From NCBI RefSeq assembly GCF_000173415.1, contig NZ_ABXW01000070.1, positions 62,001 to 126,000 on the forward strand: a DNA stretch of 64,000 nt. Direction: 5' to 3'. Numbering within the stretch: position 1 is the stretch's first letter; each line of letters starts with the position of its first letter. The stretch is from Providencia alcalifaciens DSM 30120 (GTDB lineage Bacteria; Pseudomonadota; Gammaproteobacteria; Enterobacterales; Enterobacteriaceae). The position numbers and the translations under genes were made by a program. Under the pieces are notes generated by a model. That model saw nothing but the letters and a program-made list of their open reading frames with translations. It searched no databases and was not told the DNA's origin. Shown piece after piece: positions 40,809-49,727 of this stretch.

Positions 40809-41873
40809 CTAATACCTTCCCATCATTGAACGCATATTCATCGGTAGCATTTTTTCTGTTGCATCAATCACATCACAAGCTGGGATCACCGAAAGGTATT
40901 TTTTATTGCGATCCAACTCATCTCTTGGCGGCATTTTTTCGTAGTCGCCAGCCCAGAATTTCACCACATTGTCACTCCATGGGCGCCAAAAAATATGGTT
41001 TGTCGCACCAAACAAGCAAACAATTGGCGTTTTCACTGCTGCCGCAATATGCATCGGCGCAGAATCAACGCCAATAAAAAGTGCGGCATGAGCAATTAAT
41101 GCCCCTAATTCAGGAAATGATGTTTTACCCGCCAACTCAGTTGTTGGCTTCGTTTGGCAATTGTTGGCTATTTCATTCACGCACGCTAAGTCTTCTTTGC
41201 TTGGACCTGACGTGAGTACAACTTGATATCCACGAGACTGCAATGCGTCAATCACCGCCGAGAATTTTTCATTATCCCAACATTTAAAGATTTGCCGAGC
41301 TGTAGGCTGAATCACTACGTAGCTACTGTGTACCCCAAGATCGAGCAAGCGTTGGTCAATTTTTTTCCAATCTTCTTCCGTATAAGACATGGTTAGGTCT
41401 GTGTTAAATTCTTGGATTCCTAACGGCTTTAATACAGAAAGATTATTTAAAACAACATGCTCCCCTTCAGGAGGAGTCAGATGCGTGAAGCTATTTCGCC
41501 AAAATTTTGAATCGCGATGCCCAAAATCATGGGAAATTTTCGTTGTAGCGGGAATCGCGCGAACCAGTAGTGAAACCATCCACTGATCAGCAAGGTTAAC
41601 GACCAAGTCATACTGATTACGACGTAATTTAAACAGTAAGCTTAAAAAGTTACAGGCTTTACTGAGCCCGCCACTTTTTTTACCTTTCATACCATATAGC
41701 GTATGGATTTCTTGGTTTTCCGATAAGATAGGAATTGTGTCCTGATAAAGTAAAACATCAATCTGAGCATCAGGATAATTTTGCTTCAATGAGCTGATAA
41801 CAGGCGTCGTCAGTAGCATGTCACCATGAAATCGCATCTTGATCACAAGAATTTTTTTGTACTGTTTTTTCAC
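40809..41873 (-). CDS. waaQ: LPS heptosyltransferase III WaaQ
   Basis: Adds the branch heptose to heptose II. The 354-residue GT9 protein starts ILVIKMRFHGDMLLTTPV and has QPTARQIFKCWD and GVDSAPMHIAAAVKTP. The start is GTG at 41873 with AAGAG about eight bases upstream. It is the first gene of waaQ-waaG-waaP-GT8-GT8. The 160 bases before it contain no ops/JUMPStart sequence that I could see. Confidence 0.93.
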   Translation of the reverse strand: MKKQYKKILVIKMRFHGDMLLTTPVISSLKQNYPDAQIDVLLYQDTIPILSENQEIHTLYGMKGKKSGGLSKACNFLSLLFKLRRNQYDLVVNLADQWMVSLLVRAIPATTKISHDFGHRDSKFWRNSFTHLTPPEGEHVVLNNLSVLKPLGIQEFNTDLTMSYTEEDWKKIDQRLLDLGVHSSYVVIQPTARQIFKCWDNEKFSAVIDALQSRGYQVVLTSGPSKEDLACVNEIANNCQTKPTTELAGKTSFPELGALIAHAALFIGVDSAPMHIAAAVKTPIVCLFGATNHIFWRPWSDNVVKFWAGDYEKMPPRDELDRNKKYLSVIPACDVIDATEKMLPMNMRSMMGRY

Positions 41874-42033
41874 CAGGCGCTCTTAATCAGGTCTATAGAT
41901 AAATTGATATGGATATTTGACAATAAAATGCGTTATTAATTCCATGAATACTGAATATGTTACTACGTTCAGATTAACGGTTATAGCTTTTAATCAATAT
42001 CCCAATGGATAGCTATTTTATCGCTAATTTTTG

Positions 42034-42061
42034 GCAAAAAAAACCCAGCCTAAGCTGGGTT
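42034..42061 (-). terminator. Rho-independent terminator after rpmG
   Basis: Perfect eight-base stem (42054-42061 with 42042-42049, AACCCAGC / GCTGGGTT) with a four-base loop, followed on the minus strand by eight T. Confidence 0.9.
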
Positions 42062-42081
42062 CTTCGTACGCAGAAACAAAA

Positions 42082-42252
<171 letters not shown>

Positions 42253-42260
42253 TTAGCTCC

Positions 42261-42518
<258 letters not shown>

Positions 42519-42566
42519 TCAGCTCGAGCTTTTTTGTTCTGGGCTTGACTGCCTCGTCAGGCTTAG

Positions 42567-42642
42567 GAGCCCATCTCAGCAAACTTTTAAGTGATCAACA
42601 AAATGTATTTATCTTAGCAAAAAAATTTACTGAGATAGGCTC
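42567..42642 (-). promoter_or_regulatory. Candidate structured 5' leader of rpmB-rpmG
   Basis: In the roughly 170-base leader between the promoter and rpmB, 13-base arms at 42642-42630 and 42579-42567 can pair in the transcript (GAGCCTATCTCAG with CTGAGATGGGCTC, one T-G wobble) around a 50-base loop. A smaller hairpin GCCT-GACG-AGGC (42562-42551) follows. Such a long leader is unusual for a simple operon and resembles ribosomal-protein autoregulatory leaders; the ligand is unknown. Confidence 0.5.
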
Positions 42643-42676
42643 TTCTCGTCAAACCCGAGATCCTTAAAGGTGGCGT

Positions 42677-42705
42677 AGTATACGCTTTCAATCGTTTTCA
42701 CTCAA
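42677..42705 (-). promoter_or_regulatory. Sigma-70 promoter of rpmB-rpmG
   Basis: On the minus strand TTGAGT (42705-42700) and TATACT (42682-42677) with a 17-base spacer, a good consensus match. Transcription would start near 42670. Confidence 0.72.
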
Positions 42706-42750
42706 GCCCAACACAGCAAAAGTTGTCATTTTTTAGTCAAAAAAATGATT

Positions 42751-43416
42751 TTACAGCCATCCGCGCTCAGCAAATGAGATACAAGATTTGTGTCCAACGA
42801 CAAAATGATCGAGTAATTTAATCCCCATCACGTCGCAAGCACCTTGAATTTGCTCAGTCACATACTTATCTGCCATGCTGGGTTCCGGATTACCCGATGG
42901 ATGATTATGGGCAAGCACTATCGCACTCGCATTCATTCTCATTGCAAACCGAAGAATTTCTCGCGGATGAACTTCAACACGATTGATCGTCCCTTTAAAC
43001 ATTTCTTCATGGCAAATAACCTGATGTTGGTTATTGAGAAATAGCACTATAAACACCTCACGCTCCTGCCCTGAGAATAACTCAAGTAGCTTAGATTTCA
43101 GCGCGTTAGGGTTATTCATGATATCCGTGCACAACACTTGCATTGAAAAACAGCGCTTCGCCAATTCACTCGCAGCTTGCAATTGCGTCAATTTACAATT
43201 TCCCACACCTTTGCATTCAATTAACTTCTTATAGTCGGCTTGCACTAATAAATAGAGTGAACCAAACTCATAAAGTAACCGTTCAGCAAGTTGTAAAACA
43301 GATTCACCCCGTGTTCCTGTACGTAAGAAAATGGCTAATAGCTCTATATCTGATAATGAAGCAGCGCCGTATGCGAGCATTTTTTCTCGCGGTAAAAGCT
43401 CCGTGTATTCATGCAT
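42751..43416 (-). CDS. radC: RadC/YicR family JAMM-domain protein
   Basis: A 221-residue protein with an N-terminal helix-hairpin-helix region (GVGNCKLTQLQAA) and a C-terminal JAMM metal-binding motif: EVHPREI, then AHNHPSGNPEPSMAD. E. coli RadC was once thought to act in repair, but the original mutation is elsewhere; the true role is unsettled. It is divergent from coaBC, as in E. coli. Confidence 0.92.
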   Translation of the reverse strand: MHEYTELLPREKMLAYGAASLSDIELLAIFLRTGTRGESVLQLAERLLYEFGSLYLLVQADYKKLIECKGVGNCKLTQLQAASELAKRCFSMQVLCTDIMNNPNALKSKLLELFSGQEREVFIVLFLNNQHQVICHEEMFKGTINRVEVHPREILRFAMRMNASAIVLAHNHPSGNPEPSMADKYVTEQIQGACDVMGIKLLDHFVVGHKSCISFAERGWL

Positions 43417-43598
43417 CGACCAACCTCCTTTCGCGTCGTTGCTTTCTTTTTAGCTAACGAATCCGCAAACGCCAATCGTCTCAGCTGTCCTTTGCGTAGC
43501 GCTTCGCAAAAATAGCATCGGGATACAAAATCGGCTCTCTCACCAAGCTCATTGATATGGTAAGATGCCCCCCATGTTGACCAAATCGGACAGAGACC

Positions 43599-44837
43599 AT
43601 GACTCAACAAACTTCAGTTAACTCATTATTAGGTAAGCGAATTGTTCTCGGTATTAGTGGTGGAATAGCCGCGTATAAAATTCCAGAACTCACTCGCCGG
43701 CTGCGTGATGAAGGGGCATCTGTACGTGTTGTGATGACACCTGCGGCAAAAGCGTTTATTACGCCTCTTACTTTGCAAGCGGTATCCGGTTATCCGGTCG
43801 CTGACGATTTGTTAGACCCCGCTGCTGAAGCTGCAATGGGTCACATTGAATTGGCAAAATGGGCTGATATAATTATTTTAGCGCCAGCCACTGCGGACTT
43901 AATCGCGAGACTCAGTGCGGGTATGGCGAATGATTTACTCACAACGGTTTGCCTTGCATCATCTGCCCCTATTGCGGTCGTTCCCGCAATGAACCAACAA
44001 ATGTACCGCGCGGCAGCAACCCAAGATAATTTAATCAGACTGCAACAACGCCAGTTTATGATATGGGGACCCGACGAAGGTAGCCAAGCATGTGGTGACG
44101 TAGGTCCTGGACGCATGATAGACCCACTCGCTATTGTGAAATTGGCAAGTCAGCATTTCCAGCCACATTTAGATCTACAAGGGATTTCAATCATGGTCAC
44201 GGCAGGTCCAACCCGTGAAGATTTAGATCCTGTGCGTTTTATTAGTAATCATAGCTCTGGAAAAATGGGTTTTGCCATCGCACAAGCGGCAAGTGCTCGC
44301 GGTGCAAAAGTCACTCTGGTTGCAGGTCCCGTTAACCTTGCAACACCAAGTGGTGTAAATCGAATTAATGTTATCAGTGCCCTTGAGATGTATGAGCAAG
44401 TGCACCAATCGATTAATCAGCAAGATATCTTTATTGGCTGTGCGGCCGTAGCCGATTACCGCGCCAAAACCGTTGCTGAAAATAAAATTAAAAAACAAGG
44501 TAATGAAGTCTCCATTACTCTTGTAAAAAACCCTGATATTGTGGCGAGTGTCGGGAAGTTGACGCAAAATCGACCTTATGTGGTTGGTTTCGCTGCAGAG
44601 ACCCAAAATGTCGATGAGTATGCACGACAAAAACGCCAACAAAAGCAACTTGATTTAATTTGTGCCAATGACGTTTCCCTAGCAGATAATGGTTTTAATA
44701 GTGATAACAACGCATTACATCTGTTTGATGCTTTCGGTGATGTTCGATTGCCACACAGTAGTAAAATTGAATTAAGCCACCATTTACTTGATGAGATACT
44801 TCAACGTTATGAAAAAAATCGATCTGAAAATTCTTGA
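43599..44837 (+). CDS. coaBC: Bifunctional phosphopantothenoylcysteine decarboxylase/synthetase
   Basis: Two consecutive steps of coenzyme A synthesis in one protein of 412 residues. The N-terminal flavoprotein CoaC domain has [10 protein letters not shown], the catalytic His in [10 protein letters not shown] and the Cys in [11 protein letters not shown]. The C-terminal CoaB domain has [25 protein letters not shown] and GFAAET. Its 3' end overlaps dut by 29 bases. Confidence 0.96.
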   Translation: MTQQTSVNSLLGKRIVLGISGGIAAYKIPELTRRLRDEGASVRVVMTPAAKAFITPLTLQAVSGYPVADDLLDPAAEAAMGHIELAKWADIIILAPATADLIARLSAGMANDLLTTVCLASSAPIAVVPAMNQQMYRAAATQDNLIRLQQRQFMIWGPDEGSQACGDVGPGRMIDPLAIVKLASQHFQPHLDLQGISIMVTAGPTREDLDPVRFISNHSSGKMGFAIAQAASARGAKVTLVAGPVNLATPSGVNRINVISALEMYEQVHQSINQQDIFIGCAAVADYRAKTVAENKIKKQGNEVSITLVKNPDIVASVGKLTQNRPYVVGFAAETQNVDEYARQKRQQKQLDLICANDVSLADNGFNSDNNALHLFDAFGDVRLPHSSKIELSHHLLDEILQRYEKNRSENS

Positions 44838-45264
44838 TCCCCGTATTGGGAACGAGTTTCCACTGCCAACTTACGCAACCACTGGCTCTGCGGGTTTAGA
44901 TTTACGTGCATGCCTTGATGCACCTATCGATTTAGCACCGGGTCAAACTGAATTGATCCCGACGGGTTTGGCTATCCATATCGCTGATGAGCAACTTGCT
45001 GCCGTGATCCTGCCACGTTCAGGGCTGGGTCATAAGCATGGTGTTGTTCTGGGAAATTTAGTGGGTTTAATCGACTCCGACTACCAAGGTCAGTTAATGG
45101 TGTCAGTATGGAACCGTAGTGACAAAGCATTCACCGTTGAACCAGGTGAACGTATGGCACAAATGGTATTCGTTCCTGTTGTTCAGGCACAATTTAATAT
45201 TGTGGATGATTTTGATGCGACAGAACGTGGTGAAGGTGGTTTCGGACACTCTGGTCGCCAATAA
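44809..45264 (+). CDS. dut: Deoxyuridine 5'-triphosphate nucleotidohydrolase
   Basis: Hydrolyses dUTP to dUMP, keeping uracil out of DNA. All five dUTPase motifs are present in 151 residues: [37 protein letters not shown] and [12 protein letters not shown] chose ATG 44809 ([11 protein letters not shown]) to match E. coli Dut; an upstream ATG at 44788 is less likely. Overlap with coaBC suggests coupling. Confidence 0.96.
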   Translation: MKKIDLKILDPRIGNEFPLPTYATTGSAGLDLRACLDAPIDLAPGQTELIPTGLAIHIADEQLAAVILPRSGLGHKHGVVLGNLVGLIDSDYQGQLMVSVWNRSDKAFTVEPGERMAQMVFVPVVQAQFNIVDDFDATERGEGGFGHSGRQ

Positions 45265-45291
45265 GTCGAACCAATTCACGCTGAAATACCG

Positions 45292-45323
45292 AATATAGGC
45301 GTTCTAAAAACGCCTATATTTGT
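45292..45323 (+). terminator. Hairpin/terminator after dut
   Basis: Twelve-base perfect stem AATATAGGCGTT (45292-45303) and AACGCCTATATT (45309-45320). The T-tail is short (TTTG), so termination may be partial, allowing read-through to slmA. Confidence 0.65.
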
Positions 45324-45482
45324 GAATAAAAACAATCATTACGGTATTTTTTATCTCGTGAGCTGTTTAGATTTGGTTATAATCTCTACATATTTTAAAC
45401 CTGTTTTATTCTGAGGGTGACTTTACTCAGAGCGAAATTTTGGATAGTTTGTCTTGCTGTTTTAGCAGGGGTCTTATCAGAC

Positions 45483-46079
45483 ATGGCAGAGAATACAATA
45501 CAAAAACGTAACAGACGTGATGAGATTTTACAGGCTCTTGCGTTAATGTTAGAAAGTAGCGACGGCAGCCAGCGTATTACAACGGCAAAACTCGCGGCAG
45601 CGGTGGGTGTTTCAGAAGCGGCGTTATATCGTCATTTTCCAAGTAAAATGAAGATGTTCGACAGCCTAATTGAGTTTATTGAAGATTCACTCGTTTCACG
45701 CATCAATCTGATTTTAGCGGATGAAAAAGATACACTTGTCCGAATTAAATTGGTTTTAGCGCTAATTTTAGGTTTCTCAGAGAAAAACCCTGGATTAACG
45801 CGTATAATGACAGGGCATGCGCTAATGTTCGAGCAAGATAGACTGCAAGGGCGCATTAACCAATTATTCGAACGTATAGAATCGCAGCTGCGACAAGTCC
45901 TAAAAGAGAAAAAAATCCGTGATGGGCATGGTTTTATCCATGACGAATCATTATTAGCTTCTCAACTATTAGCCTTCTGTGAAGGTATGCTGTCGCGCTT
46001 TGTACGTTCTGAGTTTCGTTACCGCCCAACGGTAGAATTTGAAGCTCGCTGGCCTTTAATTTTGGCTCAGCTACAATAA
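45483..46079 (+). CDS. slmA: Nucleoid occlusion factor SlmA
   Basis: TetR-family DNA-binding protein that blocks FtsZ ring assembly over the nucleoid. The 198-residue protein carries the helix-turn-helix [20 protein letters not shown] near residues 32-51 and the conserved [21 protein letters not shown] segment. The start at ATG 45483 (MAENTIQK) matches the family; an open frame back to 45417 would add 22 hydrophobic residues with no counterpart. Confidence 0.95.
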   Translation: MAENTIQKRNRRDEILQALALMLESSDGSQRITTAKLAAAVGVSEAALYRHFPSKMKMFDSLIEFIEDSLVSRINLILADEKDTLVRIKLVLALILGFSEKNPGLTRIMTGHALMFEQDRLQGRINQLFERIESQLRQVLKEKKIRDGHGFIHDESLLASQLLAFCEGMLSRFVRSEFRYRPTVEFEARWPLILAQLQ

Positions 46080-46098
46080 CCACTTATTTATACTACTC

Positions 46099-46130
46099 AC
46101 CCCGCCCGTTATTGGGCGAGGGCTTTTTTT
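46099..46130 (+). terminator. Terminator after slmA
   Basis: CGCCC (46103-46107) and GGGCG (46114-46118) with loop GTTATT, flanked by further C/G pairing, then GGGC and seven T. It lies just before the convergent pyrE stop. Confidence 0.72.
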
Positions 46131-46133
46131 CAA

Positions 46134-46775
46134 TTAAATACCATACTGCTCACGATATGCTTTCATCGCAGCAAGATGCTGTTGCATACCTTCTTTTTCG
46201 GTTAAATACGTGATTAAATCGCTCATTGTGATGATCGAATACACTTTACACCCATAATCACGCTCGACTTCCTGCACCGCAGAAATTTCCCCTTTCCCTT
46301 TTTCTTGACGATCCAAGCACAGCAACACACCATTTAAGGTGGCTTCTTGTTGTTTGATAATTTCCATTGACTCACGAATTGCCGTGCCAGCAGTAATAAC
46401 ATCATCAACAACCACAACGCGTCCCTGTAATGGACTACCCACTAATGTGCCGCCTTCCCCATGATCTTTCGCTTCCTTACGATTAAAACAATATGGCATA
46501 TCGATATCGTGATGTTCTGCTAACGCCACTGCCGTTGTTGTTGCAATAGGGATCCCTTTATAAGCAGGACCGAAAATCACATCACACTCAATCGCACTCT
46601 CTTTTAATGCTTGTGCATAAAAACGACCCACAAGAGCCAAGTCACGCCCTGTATTAAATAGCCCCGCGTTAAAGAAATAGGGGCTTTTACGACCTGATTT
46701 CAGCGTAAACTCACCAAATTTTAGTACCTGTTTTTTCATGGCAAGTTCAATAAAATCGCGCTGATAGGCTTTCAT
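46134..46775 (-). CDS. pyrE: Orotate phosphoribosyltransferase
   Basis: Forms orotidine 5'-phosphate from orotate and PRPP in UMP synthesis. The 213-residue length matches E. coli PyrE. The PRPP loop [13 protein letters not shown] is clear, with [12 protein letters not shown] as the flexible loop. It is downstream of rph on the same strand, separated by an attenuator-like terminator. Confidence 0.96.
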   Translation of the reverse strand: MKAYQRDFIELAMKKQVLKFGEFTLKSGRKSPYFFNAGLFNTGRDLALVGRFYAQALKESAIECDVIFGPAYKGIPIATTTAVALAEHHDIDMPYCFNRKEAKDHGEGGTLVGSPLQGRVVVVDDVITAGTAIRESMEIIKQQEATLNGVLLCLDRQEKGKGEISAVQEVERDYGCKVYSIITMSDLITYLTEKEGMQQHLAAMKAYREQYGI

Positions 46776-46872
46776 TGGTCATTCTCCTCATTAATTAATA
46801 TTGGTCTTTTTTATTAGAACTACTTTCGCGGTTTATCTTTATCAGTAAGCAACTTAATCAATAAACAGCGGA

Positions 46873-46899
46873 CATAAAAAAGGCGACTTTTCAGCCGCC
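46873..46899 (-). promoter_or_regulatory. Intercistronic rph-pyrE attenuator
   Basis: On the minus strand a seven-base stem (GGCGGCT / AGTCGCC, one G-U pair), loop GAAA, followed by a six-T run, located 16 bases after the rph stop codon. In E. coli a UTP-sensitive attenuator with the same placement controls pyrE by coupling transcription to translation of rph. Confidence 0.75.
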
Positions 46900-46914
46900 T
46901 ATTCAATCATAAAT

Positions 46915-47628
46915 CTATTTCAGCGCTTCTCGCTGAGCTTCGAAAATGGTGTCTAACCCCGTCTTCGCGAGGGCGAGTAGTTCGAGTAACTCTTCATGGC
47001 TGAACGGCTCACCTTCTGCGGTACCTTGTACCTCAATCATGCGACCATCCTCCATCATCACCACGTTCATATCGGTTTCTGCGGCGGAATCTTCCACATA
47101 CTCAAGATCACATAAGCCTTCTTGCCCTACGATACCAACCGATACCGCTGCAACCATAGATTTCAGTGGGCTTTTCGCTAATTTACCTTGAGCAACCATA
47201 TTATTCAGGGCATCGACTAATGCGACACAAGCTCCTGAAATAGATGCAGTACGTGTACCACCATCCGCTTGGATAACATCACAGTCTAAGGTAATGGTGT
47301 ACTCTCCGAGTTTTTTCAGGTCGACCGCAGCACGTAATGAACGGGCGATCAGTCGTTGAATTTCCATCGTACGACCTGTTTGTTTACCCTTTGCCGCTTC
47401 ACGTTGATTACGAGAATTGGTTGCACGAGGTAACATGCCATATTCTGCGGTTATCCAACCTTGCCCCTGACCTTTTAGAAAACGCGGAACGCCTTCCTCA
47501 ACCGTTGCATTACATAACACCTTCGTGTCGCCAAACTCAATAAGAACAGAGCCTTCTGCGTGCTTTGTATAATTACGCGTAATTTTTATAGGACGCATCT
47601 GATCTGCTAATCTACCTGCTGGGCGCAT
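46915..47628 (-). CDS. rph: Ribonuclease PH
   Basis: Phosphorolytic 3'-5' exoribonuclease that trims tRNA 3' ends. The 237-residue protein is full length, with [14 protein letters not shown] at the start, [31 protein letters not shown] and a complete C-terminal region, so it does not have the frameshift known from E. coli K-12. It heads rph-pyrE and is divergent from yicC. Confidence 0.96.
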   Translation of the reverse strand: MRPAGRLADQMRPIKITRNYTKHAEGSVLIEFGDTKVLCNATVEEGVPRFLKGQGQGWITAEYGMLPRATNSRNQREAAKGKQTGRTMEIQRLIARSLRAAVDLKKLGEYTITLDCDVIQADGGTRTASISGACVALVDALNNMVAQGKLAKSPLKSMVAAVSVGIVGQEGLCDLEYVEDSAAETDMNVVMMEDGRMIEVQGTAEGEPFSHEELLELLALAKTGLDTIFEAQREALK

Positions 47629-47751
47629 GGTGTTATCTCCGTTATCAACTCAAATTGGCACGTATTATACGTTGTTAATCGGATAATGCCTATCCTGTCA
47701 TCCGTCATAGCGCTATAATCCTGTTATCTTAATGAATGATAGGAACGAATT

Positions 47752-48615
47752 ATGATCCGTAGTATGACTGCTTTTGCCCGCCGTGATATCAAGGGTGAAT
47801 GGGGGAATGCGGCTTGGGAGCTGCGTTCCGTAAACCAGCGTTATTTAGAAACCTATATCCGTTTACCTGAACAATTCCGTAGTCTAGAGCCAGTTATCCG
47901 TGAGCGTCTTCGTTCCCGATTAACGCGTGGTAAAGTCGAATGTAACCTGCGTTTTGAATTAGATGGTGCGCAACGTGGCGAATTACTTCTGAATGAAGAT
48001 CTTGCTCGTCAACTGATTAGCGCTGCTAACTGGGTGAAAAATTATAGCCACGAAGGTGAAATTAACCCATTAGAAATTTTACGTTGGCCTGGCGTGATGT
48101 CTGCGGGTGAACAAGATTTAGATGCTATCAGTGAACAGCTGATGGCGGGTTTAGATGAAACCATCGATGCCTTTATTCAGAGCCGTGAAGCCGAAGGTGC
48201 TGCACTGCATAGTCTCATTGAGCAGCGTTTAGATGGCGTTTTAGTCGAAGTTGCCAAAGTTCGCCAACATATGCCAGAAATCCTACAGTGGCAGCGTGAA
48301 CGTCTGCAAAGTAAATTAGACGAAGCGGGTATCCAATTAGAAAACAATCGTTTAGAACAAGAGCTGATTTTATTGGCACAACGTGTCGATGTGGCTGAAG
48401 AATTAGACAGACTAGAAGCTCACGTTAAAGAAACGCGTAATATTCTGAAGAAGAAAGAAGCTAGCGGCCGCCGCCTTGATTTCATGATGCAAGAGTTTAA
48501 CCGTGAGTCAAATACCCTAGCCTCTAAGTCTATCAATAGCGAAGTGACTAATTCCGCTGTTGAGCTGAAAGTGCTGATCGAGCAAATGCGCGAGCAAATT
48601 CAAAATATCGAATAA
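47752..48615 (+). CDS. yicC: YicC-family endoribonuclease
   Basis: A 287-residue protein, equal to E. coli YicC in length. It starts MIRSMTAFARRDIKGEWG, has an acidic, helical middle region and the conserved C-terminal domain VDVAEELDRLEAHV ... GRRLDFMMQEFNRESNTLASKS. YicC proteins are reported to be endoribonucleases. Divergent from rph. A terminator follows. Confidence 0.92.
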   Translation: MIRSMTAFARRDIKGEWGNAAWELRSVNQRYLETYIRLPEQFRSLEPVIRERLRSRLTRGKVECNLRFELDGAQRGELLLNEDLARQLISAANWVKNYSHEGEINPLEILRWPGVMSAGEQDLDAISEQLMAGLDETIDAFIQSREAEGAALHSLIEQRLDGVLVEVAKVRQHMPEILQWQRERLQSKLDEAGIQLENNRLEQELILLAQRVDVAEELDRLEAHVKETRNILKKKEASGRRLDFMMQEFNRESNTLASKSINSEVTNSAVELKVLIEQMREQIQNIE

Positions 48616-48638
48616 ATTTCACTTTTCAGAATAACTTC

Positions 48639-48674
48639 AAAGCCAGCTTATTCAATAAATTCGCTGGCTTTTTA
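48639..48674 (+). terminator. Rho-independent terminator after yicC
   Basis: Nine-base stem AAAGCCAGC (48639-48647) and GCTGGCTTT (48663-48671), a 15-base loop, then T. A close copy with a shorter loop occurs at 49681-49708. Confidence 0.85.
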
Positions 48675-48755
48675 CTATTCGTACATAGCAGAGTGAAGCA
48701 CAATAACGCATTGCCAGCGTGTGCCGTTAAGGTGCATCACCGAGATAAAGCTACA

Positions 48756-49400
48756 TTAACTGTTACTTACAACGATAATGCCGAGGCTATCGATTAAATG
48801 AAAGATTTGATCTTCGTTTAACTTAACGCCACTAAAATCCACTCGTCTAATATCTAAAGCCCCAAGCTGTGAATTCGTTAAATCACAGCCCGTAAAATCT
48901 GCATCACTCCAATTAAATGAAGAAAATTCTCCACCTGAAAGATCTGAATTCCTAAAAACTGATCCTATAACCGTTGTTTCGTGCCAGCGATTCTCCCACA
49001 GCTCACATTTCTCTAAGATAACCCCAGAAAAATTCGCATAACTCAGATTCGATTTTGTGATATATGCAGAGCAAAACCATGTTTTCGCCGTAATCAAATT
49101 CATAAAACTGACACCACGAAAATCAGCCCCTTGAGCAAGACACTCTCGGATTTCTAATCCAAGAGCCTGTGAATGCCTAAAATCTACCATGGATAAATCA
49201 CAATTTTTAAAGCTGGCATCTTTTAAAATTGAACGGTTAAAACGGCACGCTTTTTGAGTATCTCTATCATAGAACCTACAATTGAGAAACTCGGTATCCG
49301 TCAAATCAGCGCCTGAAAAATCACAGTTTGAAAACACTGCATCTTTGATGCTCGTCCCTTTAAACTGATTTTTCACTATTTTTTCGTCATTTAATAACAT
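48756..49400 (-). CDS. qnr: Qnr-like pentapeptide repeat protein
   Basis: A 214-residue right-handed beta-helix protein of consecutive pentapeptides (A/C-D/N-L/F-S/T-x). It follows the Qnr family closely from memory: NCDFSGADLTDTEF near residues 25-38, CDLSMVDFRHSQALGLEI, AQGADFRGVSFMNLIT, WFCSAYITKSNLSYANF, LEKCELWENRW, and the C-terminal SLGIIVV dimerisation end. Qnr proteins bind DNA gyrase and topoisomerase IV and lower quinolone susceptibility. No LexA box is evident upstream. It sits alone, opposite to yicC, between two copies of the yicC terminator. The allele group (closest impressions QnrD/QnrB) is not assigned. Confidence 0.85.
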   Translation of the reverse strand: MLLNDEKIVKNQFKGTSIKDAVFSNCDFSGADLTDTEFLNCRFYDRDTQKACRFNRSILKDASFKNCDLSMVDFRHSQALGLEIRECLAQGADFRGVSFMNLITAKTWFCSAYITKSNLSYANFSGVILEKCELWENRWHETTVIGSVFRNSDLSGGEFSSFNWSDADFTGCDLTNSQLGALDIRRVDFSGVKLNEDQIFHLIDSLGIIVVSNS

Positions 49401-49438
49401 AATAAACCATTCAAAAAAGATTGAACTGCAATGTTCTG

Positions 49439-49651
49439 CTAATGGCAGGTGATATTGTCTATATCAAATCCTGCAATCATCAGGTCGATGGCTAACAGTA
49501 TTAGCACAAAAGCAGTGGCAAAGGGAACCCTTACAAAGATCTCAAATTGAACATTATTTGATCGATTTATTGGAGCGCGCCAATTGAATCTGTACCCAAT
49601 GGGGTCCCTCTGAATCCAGTCACTACGTACATTTGAGTCACTGGATCAATG
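49439..49651 (-). other. Short open frame without a start, possible gene remnant
   Basis: Upstream of the qnr-like gene the minus strand is open for about 70 codons, ending at TAG 49439-49441, with no ATG, GTG or TTG at its beginning. The C-terminal half is hydrophobic (VPFATAFVLILLAIDLMIAG), a plausible membrane span preceded by Arg/Asn-rich sequence. It may be the tail of a lost gene or chance. Nothing else is recognised in 49401-49680. Confidence 0.3.
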
Positions 49652-49680
49652 AATAGATTTATCACTTTTTAGAACAATTT

Positions 49681-49708
49681 AAAGCCAGCATATTCGCTGG
49701 CTTTTTTT
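49681..49708 (+). terminator. Orphan terminator, near-copy of the yicC terminator
   Basis: Stem AAAGCCAGC (49681-49689) and GCTGGCTTT (49696-49704), loop ATATTC, then T. Oriented for the + strand, but there is no + strand gene between it and yicC. The 18 bases before it also resemble those before the yicC terminator. Confidence 0.82.
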
Positions 49709-49727
49709 ATTCAATCAAACTCAACAG

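Noticed and set aside
41874-42033. JUMPStart/ops element before waaQ, also looked for before rmlA and wza
   Set aside because: No GGCGGTAG core was found; a weak ACGTAG match before waaQ is not sufficient.
44223-44648. 141-codon open frame antisense to coaBC
   Set aside because: It mirrors the conserved CoaB domain on the other strand, has no family features and no promoter or ribosome-binding site of note.
49401-49460. LexA box upstream of the qnr-like gene
   Set aside because: CTG and CAG triplets are present but not with the 10-base spacing of a LexA site.
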